DNA from: Alphaproteobacteria bacterium
Lineage (GTDB): Bacteria; Pseudomonadota; Alphaproteobacteria; MED-G09
Direction: 5' to 3'
Length of the DNA: 13,948 nucleotides
NCBI GenBank assembly: GCA_018658685.1
Contig: JABHUT010000105.1
Location: forward strand, 1-13,948
The translations under genes were made by a program, and so were the position numbers. This document shows, piece after piece, positions 1-7,058 of this stretch. Below the pieces are notes generated by a model that was not told where the DNA came from, searched no databases, and was given only the letters and a program-made list of their open reading frames with translations. The number at the start of each line of letters is the position of its first letter. Position 1 is the stretch's first letter.

Positions 1-489
1 CGATATTAGACTCAAATTATCAGTATCAGCAAAGGTCTCAATTAAGTCATAGCGTTTGTCATCAACTATAATAATTTTTGCTCCACAGTTCTCAATCCCA
101 TATTTTAATTCATCTTTAGTCCACCAGCTATTTAAAGGAACTGCAATTGCTCCTATTGACGTGATGGCTATAAAGCTATTTATCCATTCAGGATAATTTC
201 TCGATGCGATTGCAATTCTATCACCTTTTTTTATCTTGAATCTTTCAATTAAAGCATTGGCAAAAGCCGAAGACAGATCATAGCATGATTGAAACGTATA
301 TCTCTCGTTATCAAAAACTAACATATCGTTATCTGGATATTTTAAACTTAATTTAAAATAATCATTAAGGTTAGAAATTTTAGAATCGAAGCATTTATAA
401 TTTACACCTCGAATTGTCTCTTGTTTGAGCTTGAAGTCATCTTCGGTTAAGCATATATCGTCTATTATATCATCAAGAATTTGATTCAT
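1..489 (-). CDS. Acyl-CoA synthetase (AMP-binding, ANL superfamily), N-terminal part
   Basis: Partial gene: 163 codons are visible from ATG at 489 and the frame stays open to the left edge. The family activates a carboxylic acid with ATP to an acyl-adenylate and then transfers it to CoA. The visible part is the start of the large N-terminal domain, with the usual features: an xYTFQ-type strand near residue 60, KKGDRIAIASRNYPEWI near residues 84-100, then a helix with GAIAVPLNSWW and a hydrophobic strand CGAKIIIVD near residues 132-140. The ATP-binding P-loop and adenylation motifs lie beyond the edge, so activity and substrate cannot be judged. The style resembles fatty-acid or long-chain acyl-CoA ligases. 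The start codon sits only 12 bases after the encoded CCA of tRNA-Ser, with a purine-rich GGAATAAGAG just before it, so it is probably co-transcribed with the tRNA. Family assignment is firm; substrate is unknown. Confidence 0.88.
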   Translation of the reverse strand, partial: MNQILDDIIDDICLTEDDFKLKQETIRGVNYKCFDSKISNLNDYFKLSLKYPDNDMLVFDNERYTFQSCYDLSSAFANALIERFKIKKGDRIAIASRNYPEWINSFIAITSIGAIAVPLNSWWTKDELKYGIENCGAKIIIVDDKRYDLIETFADTDNLSLIS

Positions 490-501
490 CTCTTATTCCA
501 T

Positions 502-591
502 TGGCGGAGGGGGTGGGATTCGAACCCACGAGACGGTTGCCCGCCTGCCGGTTTTCAAGACCGGTGCCTTCGACCACTCGGCCACCCCTCC
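502..591 (-). tRNA. tRNA-Ser (anticodon UGA)
   Basis: Read on the minus strand, a complete class II tRNA folds. The acceptor stem is GGAGGGG with CCCCTCC, the discriminator base is G, and CCA is encoded. The anticodon stem is CCGGT/ACCGG around the loop CTTGAAA, giving anticodon TGA. A long variable arm typical of serine tRNA follows (AGGCGGGCAACCGTCTC), then a T-arm GTGGG-TTCGAAT-CCCAC. It decodes UCA and, by wobble, other UCN codons. It lies 32 bases after the stop of the hydrolase gene and 12 bases before the acyl-CoA synthetase start, all on one strand. Confidence 0.97.
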
Positions 592-605
592 GCAGGATTA
601 TTATT

Positions 606-611
606 CTTATA
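606..611 (-). promoter_or_regulatory. Possible -10 element for tRNA-Ser
   Basis: On the minus strand TATAAG lies about 15 bases before the first base of the tRNA, a suitable distance for a sigma70-type -10 box. No good -35 is visible, and the region overlaps no coding sequence except upstream (the hydrolase ends at 624). The alternative is read-through from the hydrolase gene. Confidence 0.25.
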
Positions 612-623
612 AAGTGTATGTAT

Positions 624-1604
624 TTATATTTTTTCTAAAAAGTCTAATAAAATTTTATTTACTTGATCGGGAGCCTCTTGCTGCGTCCAGTGACCAATAT
701 CATTTAGTTGCTCCTTCACCCTTAAATCTTCATAATTTCCTCCTACAGAATCAAATAAATTTACACCAGGTATGAAGAAATTAACTGGATCTAGAGAACC
801 TGTTATGAAGCAAGATGGTTTCTTTATTTTATCAAATGACATTTTAAACAGATCTTTCCAATCCAGATCCATACATCTATATCTATTTAGCGGACCAAAC
901 ATTCCGCTTTTTTCAAATTCTTTTGTGAAATACTTTAAATCTTTATTTGAGAGCCATGAAGGTAAATCTTTTGGCTCATTCATACCTTCTAAGAATAAAG
1001 ATTTTTTATCTTTTTCATTTAAATTATTTTTTAAAGCAAGATCTATCATTTTTTTCATGCCAAATGCATCAGAGTTGCAGTAAATTAGCCTTAGTGATTT
1101 CTCTATGTCCTTCTCGAGCTCCTTTTCAGGAAATCCTATTTTTTGAAAATAAAGAATATAAAAAAAAGTATTTTTATAAATTTGCTCTAACAATTTTATA
1201 GGCGGAATATCATTAAAAGGAGTAAAGGGGACTGATAAACCAGAGACAGATAAAATTCTTTTTGGAAAAAGTAGAGATGTATACCAGCTAATAGGGGCGC
1301 CCCAATCATGTCCAATAATATGAGCTTCTTCTTCTTTTAAGTGATCTAAAATACCTATTAAATCATTAGTAATTTCTTTTAAAGAATAAGAATTAACATT
1401 TTTTGGTTTTTCAGATCTACCATAACCTCTGATATCAGGTATTATTACTTTGTAACCAGCCTTTTTAAAAGGATTAATTTGGTGTCGCCAGCTATACCAG
1501 CTTTCAGGCCAACCATGAACAAATATGACTGGCTTCCCATCCCCTTCAATAAGTGTATTAATTTTTATGCCGTTTGTTGGGATTAATTCAAAATTTCTTT
1601 TCAT
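624..1604 (-). CDS. Alpha/beta hydrolase, soluble epoxide hydrolase type
   Basis: Predicted cytoplasmic hydrolase of 326 residues, the usual length for the family, which opens epoxides to diols by way of an aspartyl ester. The full active site can be read: oxyanion-hole HGWP at 30-33, nucleophile Asp100 in GHDWGA, charge-relay acid probably Asp272 in GSLDPV, and His305 in IGHW. Both cap tyrosines that activate the epoxide ring have equivalents, Tyr152 in LYFQ and Tyr242 in LNRYR. These separate epoxide hydrolases from haloalkane dehalogenases and esterases, which lack the tyrosine pair. The start is ATG with AGGT just upstream. The natural substrate is unknown; the adjacent acyl-CoA synthetase fits a lipid or aromatic catabolic role, but that is inference. 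It is transcribed away from rlpA. Confidence 0.85.
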   Translation of the reverse strand: MKRNFELIPTNGIKINTLIEGDGKPVIFVHGWPESWYSWRHQINPFKKAGYKVIIPDIRGYGRSEKPKNVNSYSLKEITNDLIGILDHLKEEEAHIIGHDWGAPISWYTSLLFPKRILSVSGLSVPFTPFNDIPPIKLLEQIYKNTFFYILYFQKIGFPEKELEKDIEKSLRLIYCNSDAFGMKKMIDLALKNNLNEKDKKSLFLEGMNEPKDLPSWLSNKDLKYFTKEFEKSGMFGPLNRYRCMDLDWKDLFKMSFDKIKKPSCFITGSLDPVNFFIPGVNLFDSVGGNYEDLRVKEQLNDIGHWTQQEAPDQVNKILLDFLEKI

Positions 1605-1632
1605 TTTTACCTAACTCATTTTTAAACATTCA

Positions 1633-1661
1633 TTGTATTTGTAATTAACGAATCTTGTTAT
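1633..1661 (+). promoter_or_regulatory. Possible promoter of the rlpA-metG operon
   Basis: TTGTAT at 1633-1638 and TGTTAT at 1656-1661 are separated by 17 bases, a sigma70-like arrangement in the 65-base divergent gap. The predicted transcription start would fall about at the ATG at 1670, which would make the mRNA leaderless. In this AT-rich sequence such matches also arise by chance. Confidence 0.3.
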
Positions 1662-1669
1662 CATCAATT

Positions 1670-2428
1670 ATGAAGAATTCTAGCCTTTTTTATATCTTTA
1701 TAACATTTTTTTTAACAAGTTGCTCATCTTATCAATCCTCTACTTTTTCTTCAAAAAACCCTTTTGCAGGAGGTATTTATAAGATTGGAGAGCCATATAT
1801 AATTCAAGATAAAATGTTTTTTCCTGAGGAGGACTTTTCTTATAGGGAGAAGGGTATTGCATCTTGGTATGGACAAAAGTTTCATGGAAAAAAAACGGCA
1901 AATGGCGAAATTTTCAATATGAATTTATTAACCGCAGCTCATAGAACCTTGCAATTACCTTCTTTAGTAAAAGTTACAAATACTAGTAATAAAAAATCAA
2001 TTATCTTACGTGTAAATGATCGAGGACCTTTTGCTAAAGATAGAATAATTGATGTTTCAAAAAAAGCTGCTTCATTATTAGGGTTTCAAAAAGAAGGAAC
2101 AATAGAGGTAATTGTTGAGTACTATGGAAGGGCAAATGTTTTTGATTCTTTTGGGCGAATTAAAAATAAAAAAATACATAAGGATATTAAAAATAAATCA
2201 AAAAACTTTATATTAAATGTAGGTGTATTTTCAGATAAAAAAAATATCGAAAAAATAAAAATACAACTTAAAGGCCTTGGAAAAATTAATATCGAAAAAT
2301 CAAAAAATGATTCCTCGCTTTATAAAGTTTTTTTAGGACCTTTTGGAAATAAAAATTTTGTATATAGAGTTCAAAGAGCATTATCAGAAAAAGGCTTAAA
2401 AGATTCTGTTGTTGAGATATTAGATTAA
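1670..2428 (+). CDS. rlpA: RlpA septal lytic transglycosylase lipoprotein with SPOR domain
   Basis: RlpA is an outer-membrane lipoprotein that cleaves denuded glycan strands at the division site. From ATG 1670 the product is 252 residues. It has a lipoprotein signal peptide with lipobox LTSC (lipidated Cys18), a double-psi beta-barrel domain at about residues 60-155 and a C-terminal SPOR domain at about 180-250 that would bind septal peptidoglycan. Residues matching the catalytic set of characterised RlpA are present: Glu80 in TANGEIF, His91 in AAHRTL and Asp117 in VNDRGPF. An in-frame TTG at 1655 would add five residues before the signal peptide; I prefer the ATG because it gives a normal lipoprotein signal. 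Neither start has a recognisable Shine-Dalgarno. It heads the cell-wall and DNA-metabolism operon, with dacA 20 bases downstream. Confidence 0.92.
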   Translation: MKNSSLFYIFITFFLTSCSSYQSSTFSSKNPFAGGIYKIGEPYIIQDKMFFPEEDFSYREKGIASWYGQKFHGKKTANGEIFNMNLLTAAHRTLQLPSLVKVTNTSNKKSIILRVNDRGPFAKDRIIDVSKKAASLLGFQKEGTIEVIVEYYGRANVFDSFGRIKNKKIHKDIKNKSKNFILNVGVFSDKKNIEKIKIQLKGLGKINIEKSKNDSSLYKVFLGPFGNKNFVYRVQRALSEKGLKDSVVEILD

Positions 2429-2436
2429 GATTTCTT

Positions 2437-2441
2437 AGGAG
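2437..2441 (+). promoter_or_regulatory. Shine-Dalgarno fixing the TTG start of dacA
   Basis: AGGAG is followed by a 7-base spacer and TTG at 2449. No ATG lies in frame before the signal peptide, so this site decides the start. Confidence 0.7.
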
Positions 2442-2448
2442 TTAACGA

Positions 2449-3585
2449 TTGTTATTTAATAAAAATTTAAAAATTCTTTTTTGTATATTGTTTTTTTATT
2501 CTTCCCCAGCTTTCTCTTTTAATACAGATTCAGAATATGCTCTTCTTGTTGATTATAAAACAAATCAAATTTTGTTTGAAAAAAATTCTACGAAGAGAAT
2601 ATTTCCTGCTTCTATGTCAAAGTTGATGACACTTTATGTTTTATTCGACTACCTTGATAAGGGTGCGATCAATATGGCTGATGAATTTGTTATTTCAGAA
2701 AATGCTTGGAGGAAAGGAGGGGCAATGTCTGACTCCTCCACTATGTTTGCCGAAGTATCTTCTTATATTTCAATTGAAAACCTAATAAAAGGTATCGTGA
2801 TTCAGTCAGGTAACGATGCATGTATTGCGGTTGCCGAGGGAATATCAGGATCTGAAGACTTATTTGCAATTGAAATGAATTTTTTTAGTCAAGAGTTAGG
2901 CATGAAGGATACTAACTTTAAAAACTCAACAGGTTTACATCATAAGGATCACTTCACAACAGCCACGGATCTTGTAATTTTAACTAAAGCACTTATTAAA
3001 AATTTTCCTCAATATTATCATTTTTTTTCTCAGGAAAGCTTCACTTGGAACGGTATCTTTCAACCAAATAGAAACAATTTACTTAGAGATAATATTGGTG
3101 TTGACGGATTAAAAACAGGAAAAACAGAGCAATCTGGTTTTAGTATGATCGTATCATCATTTGCAAATGAAATTCGACTCATTTCAATCTTAGGGGGCTT
3201 GCCTTCTAAAGAAAAAAGAACTTCGGAGATGAGAAAATTAATAAATTACGGGCAAAAAGCATTTAAGCGTTCTTTGGTATTTAAATCCAATGAAGTTATT
3301 GATAATGTTGACGTATGGGGCGGTAAAGCATCTTCTGTAGACTTAGTCGCTTCAGAAGATATTTACCTTTTATTGGACATAAGGGGTAGACGATTTCTAA
3401 ATGTTAGCTACTTATATAATTCCCCTATTACTGCACCAGTAAAAAAAGGTGATATCATTGGTAAAATTACAATCTTAAATGATGATAAAATTATCATTGA
3501 ATCAAACTTAATATCCAATAAAGATATAGATAGTAATAATTTTATAGGAAAGGCTATAGATACAATGGGATATTTGTTTAATTAA
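2449..3585 (+). CDS. dacA: D-alanyl-D-alanine carboxypeptidase (PBP5/PBP6 family)
   Basis: Periplasmic low-molecular-weight penicillin-binding protein that removes the terminal D-Ala from peptidoglycan pentapeptides and so limits cross-linking. The 378-residue product starts at TTG behind AGGAG. A Sec signal peptide covers about residues 1-23, cleaved after AFS. The three serine-peptidase S11 motifs are intact: SMSK at 55-58 (nucleophile Ser55, Lys58), SGN at 120-122 and KTG at 222-224. A PBP5-type C-terminal beta domain follows from about residue 275, and the last roughly 15 residues could form the amphipathic membrane anchor. It sits between rlpA, another peptidoglycan enzyme, and tmk, whose start is 2 bases after the dacA stop, so translational coupling is likely. 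Confidence 0.95.
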   Translation: MLFNKNLKILFCILFFYSSPAFSFNTDSEYALLVDYKTNQILFEKNSTKRIFPASMSKLMTLYVLFDYLDKGAINMADEFVISENAWRKGGAMSDSSTMFAEVSSYISIENLIKGIVIQSGNDACIAVAEGISGSEDLFAIEMNFFSQELGMKDTNFKNSTGLHHKDHFTTATDLVILTKALIKNFPQYYHFFSQESFTWNGIFQPNRNNLLRDNIGVDGLKTGKTEQSGFSMIVSSFANEIRLISILGGLPSKEKRTSEMRKLINYGQKAFKRSLVFKSNEVIDNVDVWGGKASSVDLVASEDIYLLLDIRGRRFLNVSYLYNSPITAPVKKGDIIGKITILNDDKIIIESNLISNKDIDSNNFIGKAIDTMGYLFN

Positions 3586-3587
3586 TT

Positions 3588-4214
3588 ATGAAAAATTATT
3601 TTATAACTTTTGAAGGTGGTGAGGGTTCTGGTAAATCTACTCAAATAGATTTTTTGAGTGATTTCCTAAAAAAGAAAGGCGCTAAAGTTTTATCCACAAG
3701 AGAGCCAGGTGGAACACCTTCTGCAGAAATTATTAGAGATTTGGTTACCAAGGGAGACCCTAATAAATGGACGCCTTTAACTGAATCATTACTAATGTGG
3801 GCATCTAGAACTGAGCATGTTGAAAAACTTATTAGACCGTCATTAGAGGATGGTAAATGGGTTTTATGTGATCGTTTTTATCACTCGACTTATGCATACC
3901 AAGGTATTGGTCATAATTTAGGTATAGAAAAAATGCAAGCAATAAAAAACATAGTACTTGGCGATTTTAAACCAGATCTTACTTTTGTTTTGGATATTGA
4001 CCCTTTAGTTGGCATTGAAAGAACAAAAAAAAGAAACTCTGATGAAGATAGATTTGAAAAAATGAATATAGATTTTCATAATAAATTAAGACATGCTTTT
4101 ATTGAGATATCAAAAGAGGATCCACATCGCTTCGTTTTAATTGATGGCGAATTAGACACAAATTCAATTTTTGAAATTATATCAAATGAAGTTATGAATA
4201 GGTTTATATTATAA
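3588..4214 (+). CDS. tmk: Thymidylate kinase
   Basis: Phosphorylates dTMP to dTDP with ATP in the cytosol, an essential step in dTTP supply. At 208 residues it has the usual length. The P-loop is GGEGSGKST (10-18), the dTMP-binding REPGG is at 38-42, the DRFYHS motif at 95-100 is followed by TYAYQG, and a basic LID region RTKKRN lies near 145-150. It starts 2 bases after dacA and ends 1 base before holB, so the three genes are almost certainly translated from one message. Confidence 0.96.
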   Translation: MKNYFITFEGGEGSGKSTQIDFLSDFLKKKGAKVLSTREPGGTPSAEIIRDLVTKGDPNKWTPLTESLLMWASRTEHVEKLIRPSLEDGKWVLCDRFYHSTYAYQGIGHNLGIEKMQAIKNIVLGDFKPDLTFVLDIDPLVGIERTKKRNSDEDRFEKMNIDFHNKLRHAFIEISKEDPHRFVLIDGELDTNSIFEIISNEVMNRFIL

Positions 4215-4215
4215 A

Positions 4216-5214
4216 ATGAGTGTTGCGTTATTAGAAAAATTAAAGCCAAGAGCCAATTATGATTTATTTGGACACAATGAAAAAATAAATTTTATTTTAA
4301 ATTCTTATAAAAAGAAACGACTACATCAAGCTTATCTTTTTTCAGGAAATGAGGGTATTGGAAAGGCTACTTTCGCCTATTCTTTTGCTAGATTTTTACT
4401 TTCTAATATAGACTTGGACAGTTTTGACATTGATAAAAATAACAAAGCATGTCGACTAATAGAGTCAAATACTCATCCTGATCTTTTGGTTATTGAACCA
4501 AATACAGAAAAAAAAGATAGATTTATTAGTATTGATCAAGCAAGAAAATGTTCCGAATTTTTTAGTCATACTCCATCTATTAGTAAATGGCGGGTTTGTA
4601 TAATAGATTCTATTGATTTTATGGATATATCGACATCAAATACAATATTAAAGATCCTTGAAGAACCGCCATCTTACTGTGTATTCTTGATCATAGCTCA
4701 AAAAGTTGATGCTGTTATTGAAACCATTCGATCAAGATGTGTTGAGCTAAGATTTAAAGATATTGAGAAGGATACTTTAGTTCGAGAACTCAAATTATTA
4801 AGGCCCGAACTATTAGATTCGGAAATATTAAGCTTAGTAAATTTATCTGAAGGTAGCATTGGAAATCTTAATAATTTAATTGAGAAAGATTCCTTAGAAA
4901 TATACAAAACAATAGAAAGCATTGCTATTGAAAAGAATATAAATTCTTCTGTTTATAGTTTTTCTGATTTTATTTTAAAGGAAGATGAGGGTACCAATAA
5001 ATTTAATTTATTTATTAATTGTATTATTTTCAAAGTAAATTCCTTAATAAAGTCTATTGTTTCCTCAAGCACTTCTTTTGTGATAAATGAGGGGCTTGAT
5101 ATAAGAGATCAAATGCTTGATTTAATTCAGCAAGAAAGAATATTTAAATTAAATAGAAAACAAACAATTATAAGCCTTATTTTAAATTTGAATAAAATAG
5201 TGAATCTTAAATAG
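4216..5214 (+). CDS. holB: DNA polymerase III subunit delta'
   Basis: Clamp-loader subunit that helps open and load the beta sliding clamp at the replication fork. The 332-residue product has an AAA+ fold: the Walker A-like GNEGIGKAT at 44-52, a Walker B-region strand WRVCIIDSID at 125-134, LEEPP at 148-152 and the SRC motif (Ser173-Arg-Cys175) that supplies the trans-acting arginine finger. The N-terminal PRANYDLFGH resembles alphaproteobacterial delta'. The four-cysteine zinc module of the E. coli protein is absent (only Cys79 in that region), which I believe is common in this class. The C-terminal helical collar domain is divergent and lysine/isoleucine-rich. It begins one base after tmk. 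Confidence 0.93.
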   Translation: MSVALLEKLKPRANYDLFGHNEKINFILNSYKKKRLHQAYLFSGNEGIGKATFAYSFARFLLSNIDLDSFDIDKNNKACRLIESNTHPDLLVIEPNTEKKDRFISIDQARKCSEFFSHTPSISKWRVCIIDSIDFMDISTSNTILKILEEPPSYCVFLIIAQKVDAVIETIRSRCVELRFKDIEKDTLVRELKLLRPELLDSEILSLVNLSEGSIGNLNNLIEKDSLEIYKTIESIAIEKNINSSVYSFSDFILKEDEGTNKFNLFINCIIFKVNSLIKSIVSSSTSFVINEGLDIRDQMLDLIQQERIFKLNRKQTIISLILNLNKIVNLK

Positions 5215-5223
5215 AAGGTCAAA

Positions 5224-6759
5224 ATGGAAAATTTTTTCATAAGCACTGCAATATCTTACACTAATGGCCCTCCTCATATGGGTCATGCTTATGAAGTAAT
5301 AGCCGCAGATGTTATTGCTCGTTTTAAGCGACTTGAAGGTAAAAATGTTTTTTTTGTTACTGGAACTGATGAGCATGGCTTAAAAGTTCAACAAAAAGCC
5401 AATAAACTTAATATTTCCCCTCAGGCTTTGGCTGACCAAATGTCAGAAAATTTTATTAAAATGGGACAAGCTTTAAATTGCTCAAATAATGACTTTATTA
5501 GAACTTCCGAAGAAAGGCATAAAAAAGCAGTAAAGGAAATATGGCTTAGAATGAGAAAAAAGGGAGATATCTATCTTGATGATTATTCGGGATGGTATTC
5601 ACTCAGGGATGAGGCTTTCTATCAAGAATCTGAATTGACTAAAGATAATTTAGGTAACTTTTTATCCCCTAATAATACCCCTGTTGAGTGGGTTGAGGAG
5701 AAAAGTTATTTTTTTCGTCTTTCAGAATATGAAGATAAACTATTAAATTTATATAAAGAAAATGATAATTTCCTTCAACCCAAAAGCAGAATGAATGAAG
5801 TTAGAAATTTTGTCCAAACTGGTTTAAAGGATATTTCAATATCTAGAAAAGGATTGGAATGGGGGATTGAAGTTCCTGATGATAAGGATCACTCTATCTA
5901 TGTTTGGGTTGATGCTTTGACTAATTATATTTCGGCTCTTCAATGGCCTGATACAAAAAATTTATATAATGATTTTTGGCCAGGAGACCTTCATTTAGTT
6001 GGTAAGGACATTATTCGTTTCCATGCAGTTTTTTGGCCCGCATTTCTTTTATCGGCGGGATTAGAAATTCCAAAGCAAATATTTGCGCATGGATTTATTC
6101 TTAACAAGGGTGAGAAAATGTCAAAAAGCCTAGGTAATATAGAAGACCCAATGTCTCTTGTTAAAACCTTTGGAGTTGATCAATTGAGGTATTTTTTAAT
6201 GAGGGAGACCCCTTTTGGTAGCGATGGAAATTATAGCGATGAGTTACTTATTAATAGAGTTAATGCAGACTTATCTAATGATTTAGGTAATTTATCGCAA
6301 AGATGTTTAACAATGGTAAAAAAGAATTGTAATCAATCTATTCCTCAAAAAAACGAATTAAATAAGATTGATTTAGATCTATTAAATTCAGTTGATTTAA
6401 AAAAGTCTAATATCACTCATTTGATGGAAAATTTTCAAATTAACTCATATATTTCTGAGGTATTTGAACTTATTTCAAATACAAATAAATATTTTTCAGA
6501 CCAAAAGCCATGGGATTTAAAGAAGCTTGATGAGAATAGAATGAATACAGTTTTGTGGGTTACATGTGAAATGCTAAGAAGGGTAGGAATACTTTTACAA
6601 CCAGTTATACCTTCTGGAAGTTCAAAACTTTTAGACTTTTTATGTATTGATATTAATCATCGCCTGATAGATTTTTTATCAAATGATTTTGCTTTAAATC
6701 CAGGTGATCCTATAAAAGATCCAGAAATCATATTTCCAAAAATTGATTTAATAAAATAA
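5224..6759 (+). CDS. metG: Methionyl-tRNA synthetase (short form, no zinc knuckle)
   Basis: Class I aminoacyl-tRNA synthetase charging tRNA-Met. At 511 residues it is the short form without a C-terminal EMAP-like tRNA-binding domain. The signature HMGH is at 18-21, TGTDEHGLK near 46-54 and KMSKS at 298-302. The insert region has YSGWYSLRDEAFY near 121-133 rather than a four-cysteine knuckle, matching the type found in alphaproteobacteria and many Gram-positives. The anticodon-binding helical domain occupies about residues 370-490 (SDQKPWDLKK is recognisable). GAAGG at 5214-5218, overlapping the holB stop, is its Shine-Dalgarno. In many alphaproteobacteria tatD follows metG; here it does not. 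Confidence 0.96.
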   Translation: MENFFISTAISYTNGPPHMGHAYEVIAADVIARFKRLEGKNVFFVTGTDEHGLKVQQKANKLNISPQALADQMSENFIKMGQALNCSNNDFIRTSEERHKKAVKEIWLRMRKKGDIYLDDYSGWYSLRDEAFYQESELTKDNLGNFLSPNNTPVEWVEEKSYFFRLSEYEDKLLNLYKENDNFLQPKSRMNEVRNFVQTGLKDISISRKGLEWGIEVPDDKDHSIYVWVDALTNYISALQWPDTKNLYNDFWPGDLHLVGKDIIRFHAVFWPAFLLSAGLEIPKQIFAHGFILNKGEKMSKSLGNIEDPMSLVKTFGVDQLRYFLMRETPFGSDGNYSDELLINRVNADLSNDLGNLSQRCLTMVKKNCNQSIPQKNELNKIDLDLLNSVDLKKSNITHLMENFQINSYISEVFELISNTNKYFSDQKPWDLKKLDENRMNTVLWVTCEMLRRVGILLQPVIPSGSSKLLDFLCIDINHRLIDFLSNDFALNPGDPIKDPEIIFPKIDLIK

Positions 6760-6779
6760 AACTAATTGATGACATAGAT

Positions 6780-6813
6780 ACTTTTAAGTTGTATTAAAGC
6801 AACTGTTTAAAGT
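6780..6813 (+). repeat. Imperfect dyad between metG and the Fis-type HTH gene
   Basis: The core AGTTG (6787-6791) and CAACT (6800-6804) form a perfect 5-bp inverted repeat around an 8-base spacer. Outer arms ACTTT (6780-6784) and AAAGT (6809-6813) extend the symmetry after an imperfect stretch. It lies 15-50 bases before the ATG at 6829. It could be a weak transcript hairpin or a DNA operator for a dimeric regulator. It lacks a U-tract, so it is not a clear terminator. Confidence 0.4.
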
Positions 6814-6828
6814 TTACGGGGATAGTTA

Positions 6829-7044
6829 ATGGATAAATTTTTAGTTATTGATCTTGATATGGATATTAGAAAGGCAAGAGCGCATTTTGAAAAAAAATAT
6901 ATACTTGCTCAGATAAAAAAATTTAACGGTAATATATCAAAAACAGCAAACTTTATTGGTATGGACAGAACGGCCCTTCATAGAAAGATGAAGGATTTAA
7001 AAATTATGCCCAACGAGAGATATAGAAATATTATCGGATATTAA
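6829..7044 (+). CDS. Stand-alone Fis-type HTH protein, C-terminal domain of NtrX
   Basis: Short DNA-binding protein of 71 residues. Residues 16-58 match the HTH_8/Fis domain ending NtrC-family regulators: a dimerisation helix ARAHFEKKYILAQI followed by GNISKTANFIGMDRTALHRK. The LAQI-x-K/R-F-x-GNIS-x-TA and ALHRK wording is characteristic of NtrX rather than Fis itself. The receiver and AAA+ sigma54-activation domains of NtrX (normally about 450 residues) are absent. A TAG lies in frame two codons before the ATG, and no remnant is visible in the upstream 69 bases. ACGGGGAT (about 6816-6822) provides a ribosome binding site, so this reads as a functional small gene. Position supports ancestry: trkA then hfq follow, as after ntrX in many alphaproteobacteria. 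It may act as a small nucleoid or regulatory protein, but function is inferred. Confidence 0.85.
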   Translation: MDKFLVIDLDMDIRKARAHFEKKYILAQIKKFNGNISKTANFIGMDRTALHRKMKDLKIMPNERYRNIIGY

Positions 7045-7058
7045 TTTATAGGAATATT

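Noticed and set aside
502..591. tRNA-Ser as an integration site for a mobile element
   Set aside because: No integrase, no repeated tRNA 3' end in the window and no change of composition nearby.
772..1201. Two overlapping plus-strand open frames of 103 and 84 codons
   Set aside because: They are antisense to the epoxide hydrolase gene, with low-complexity Phe/Ser-rich translations typical of shadow frames.
1655..1669. TTG at 1655 as the rlpA start
   Set aside because: It adds residues before the lipoprotein signal and has no Shine-Dalgarno; the ATG at 1670 gives a normal signal peptide.
6829..7044. Calling the HTH gene a pseudogene of ntrX
   Set aside because: It has an intact start, ribosome binding site, complete HTH and clean stop. 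The absence of any upstream remnant argues for a retained short gene rather than recent decay.
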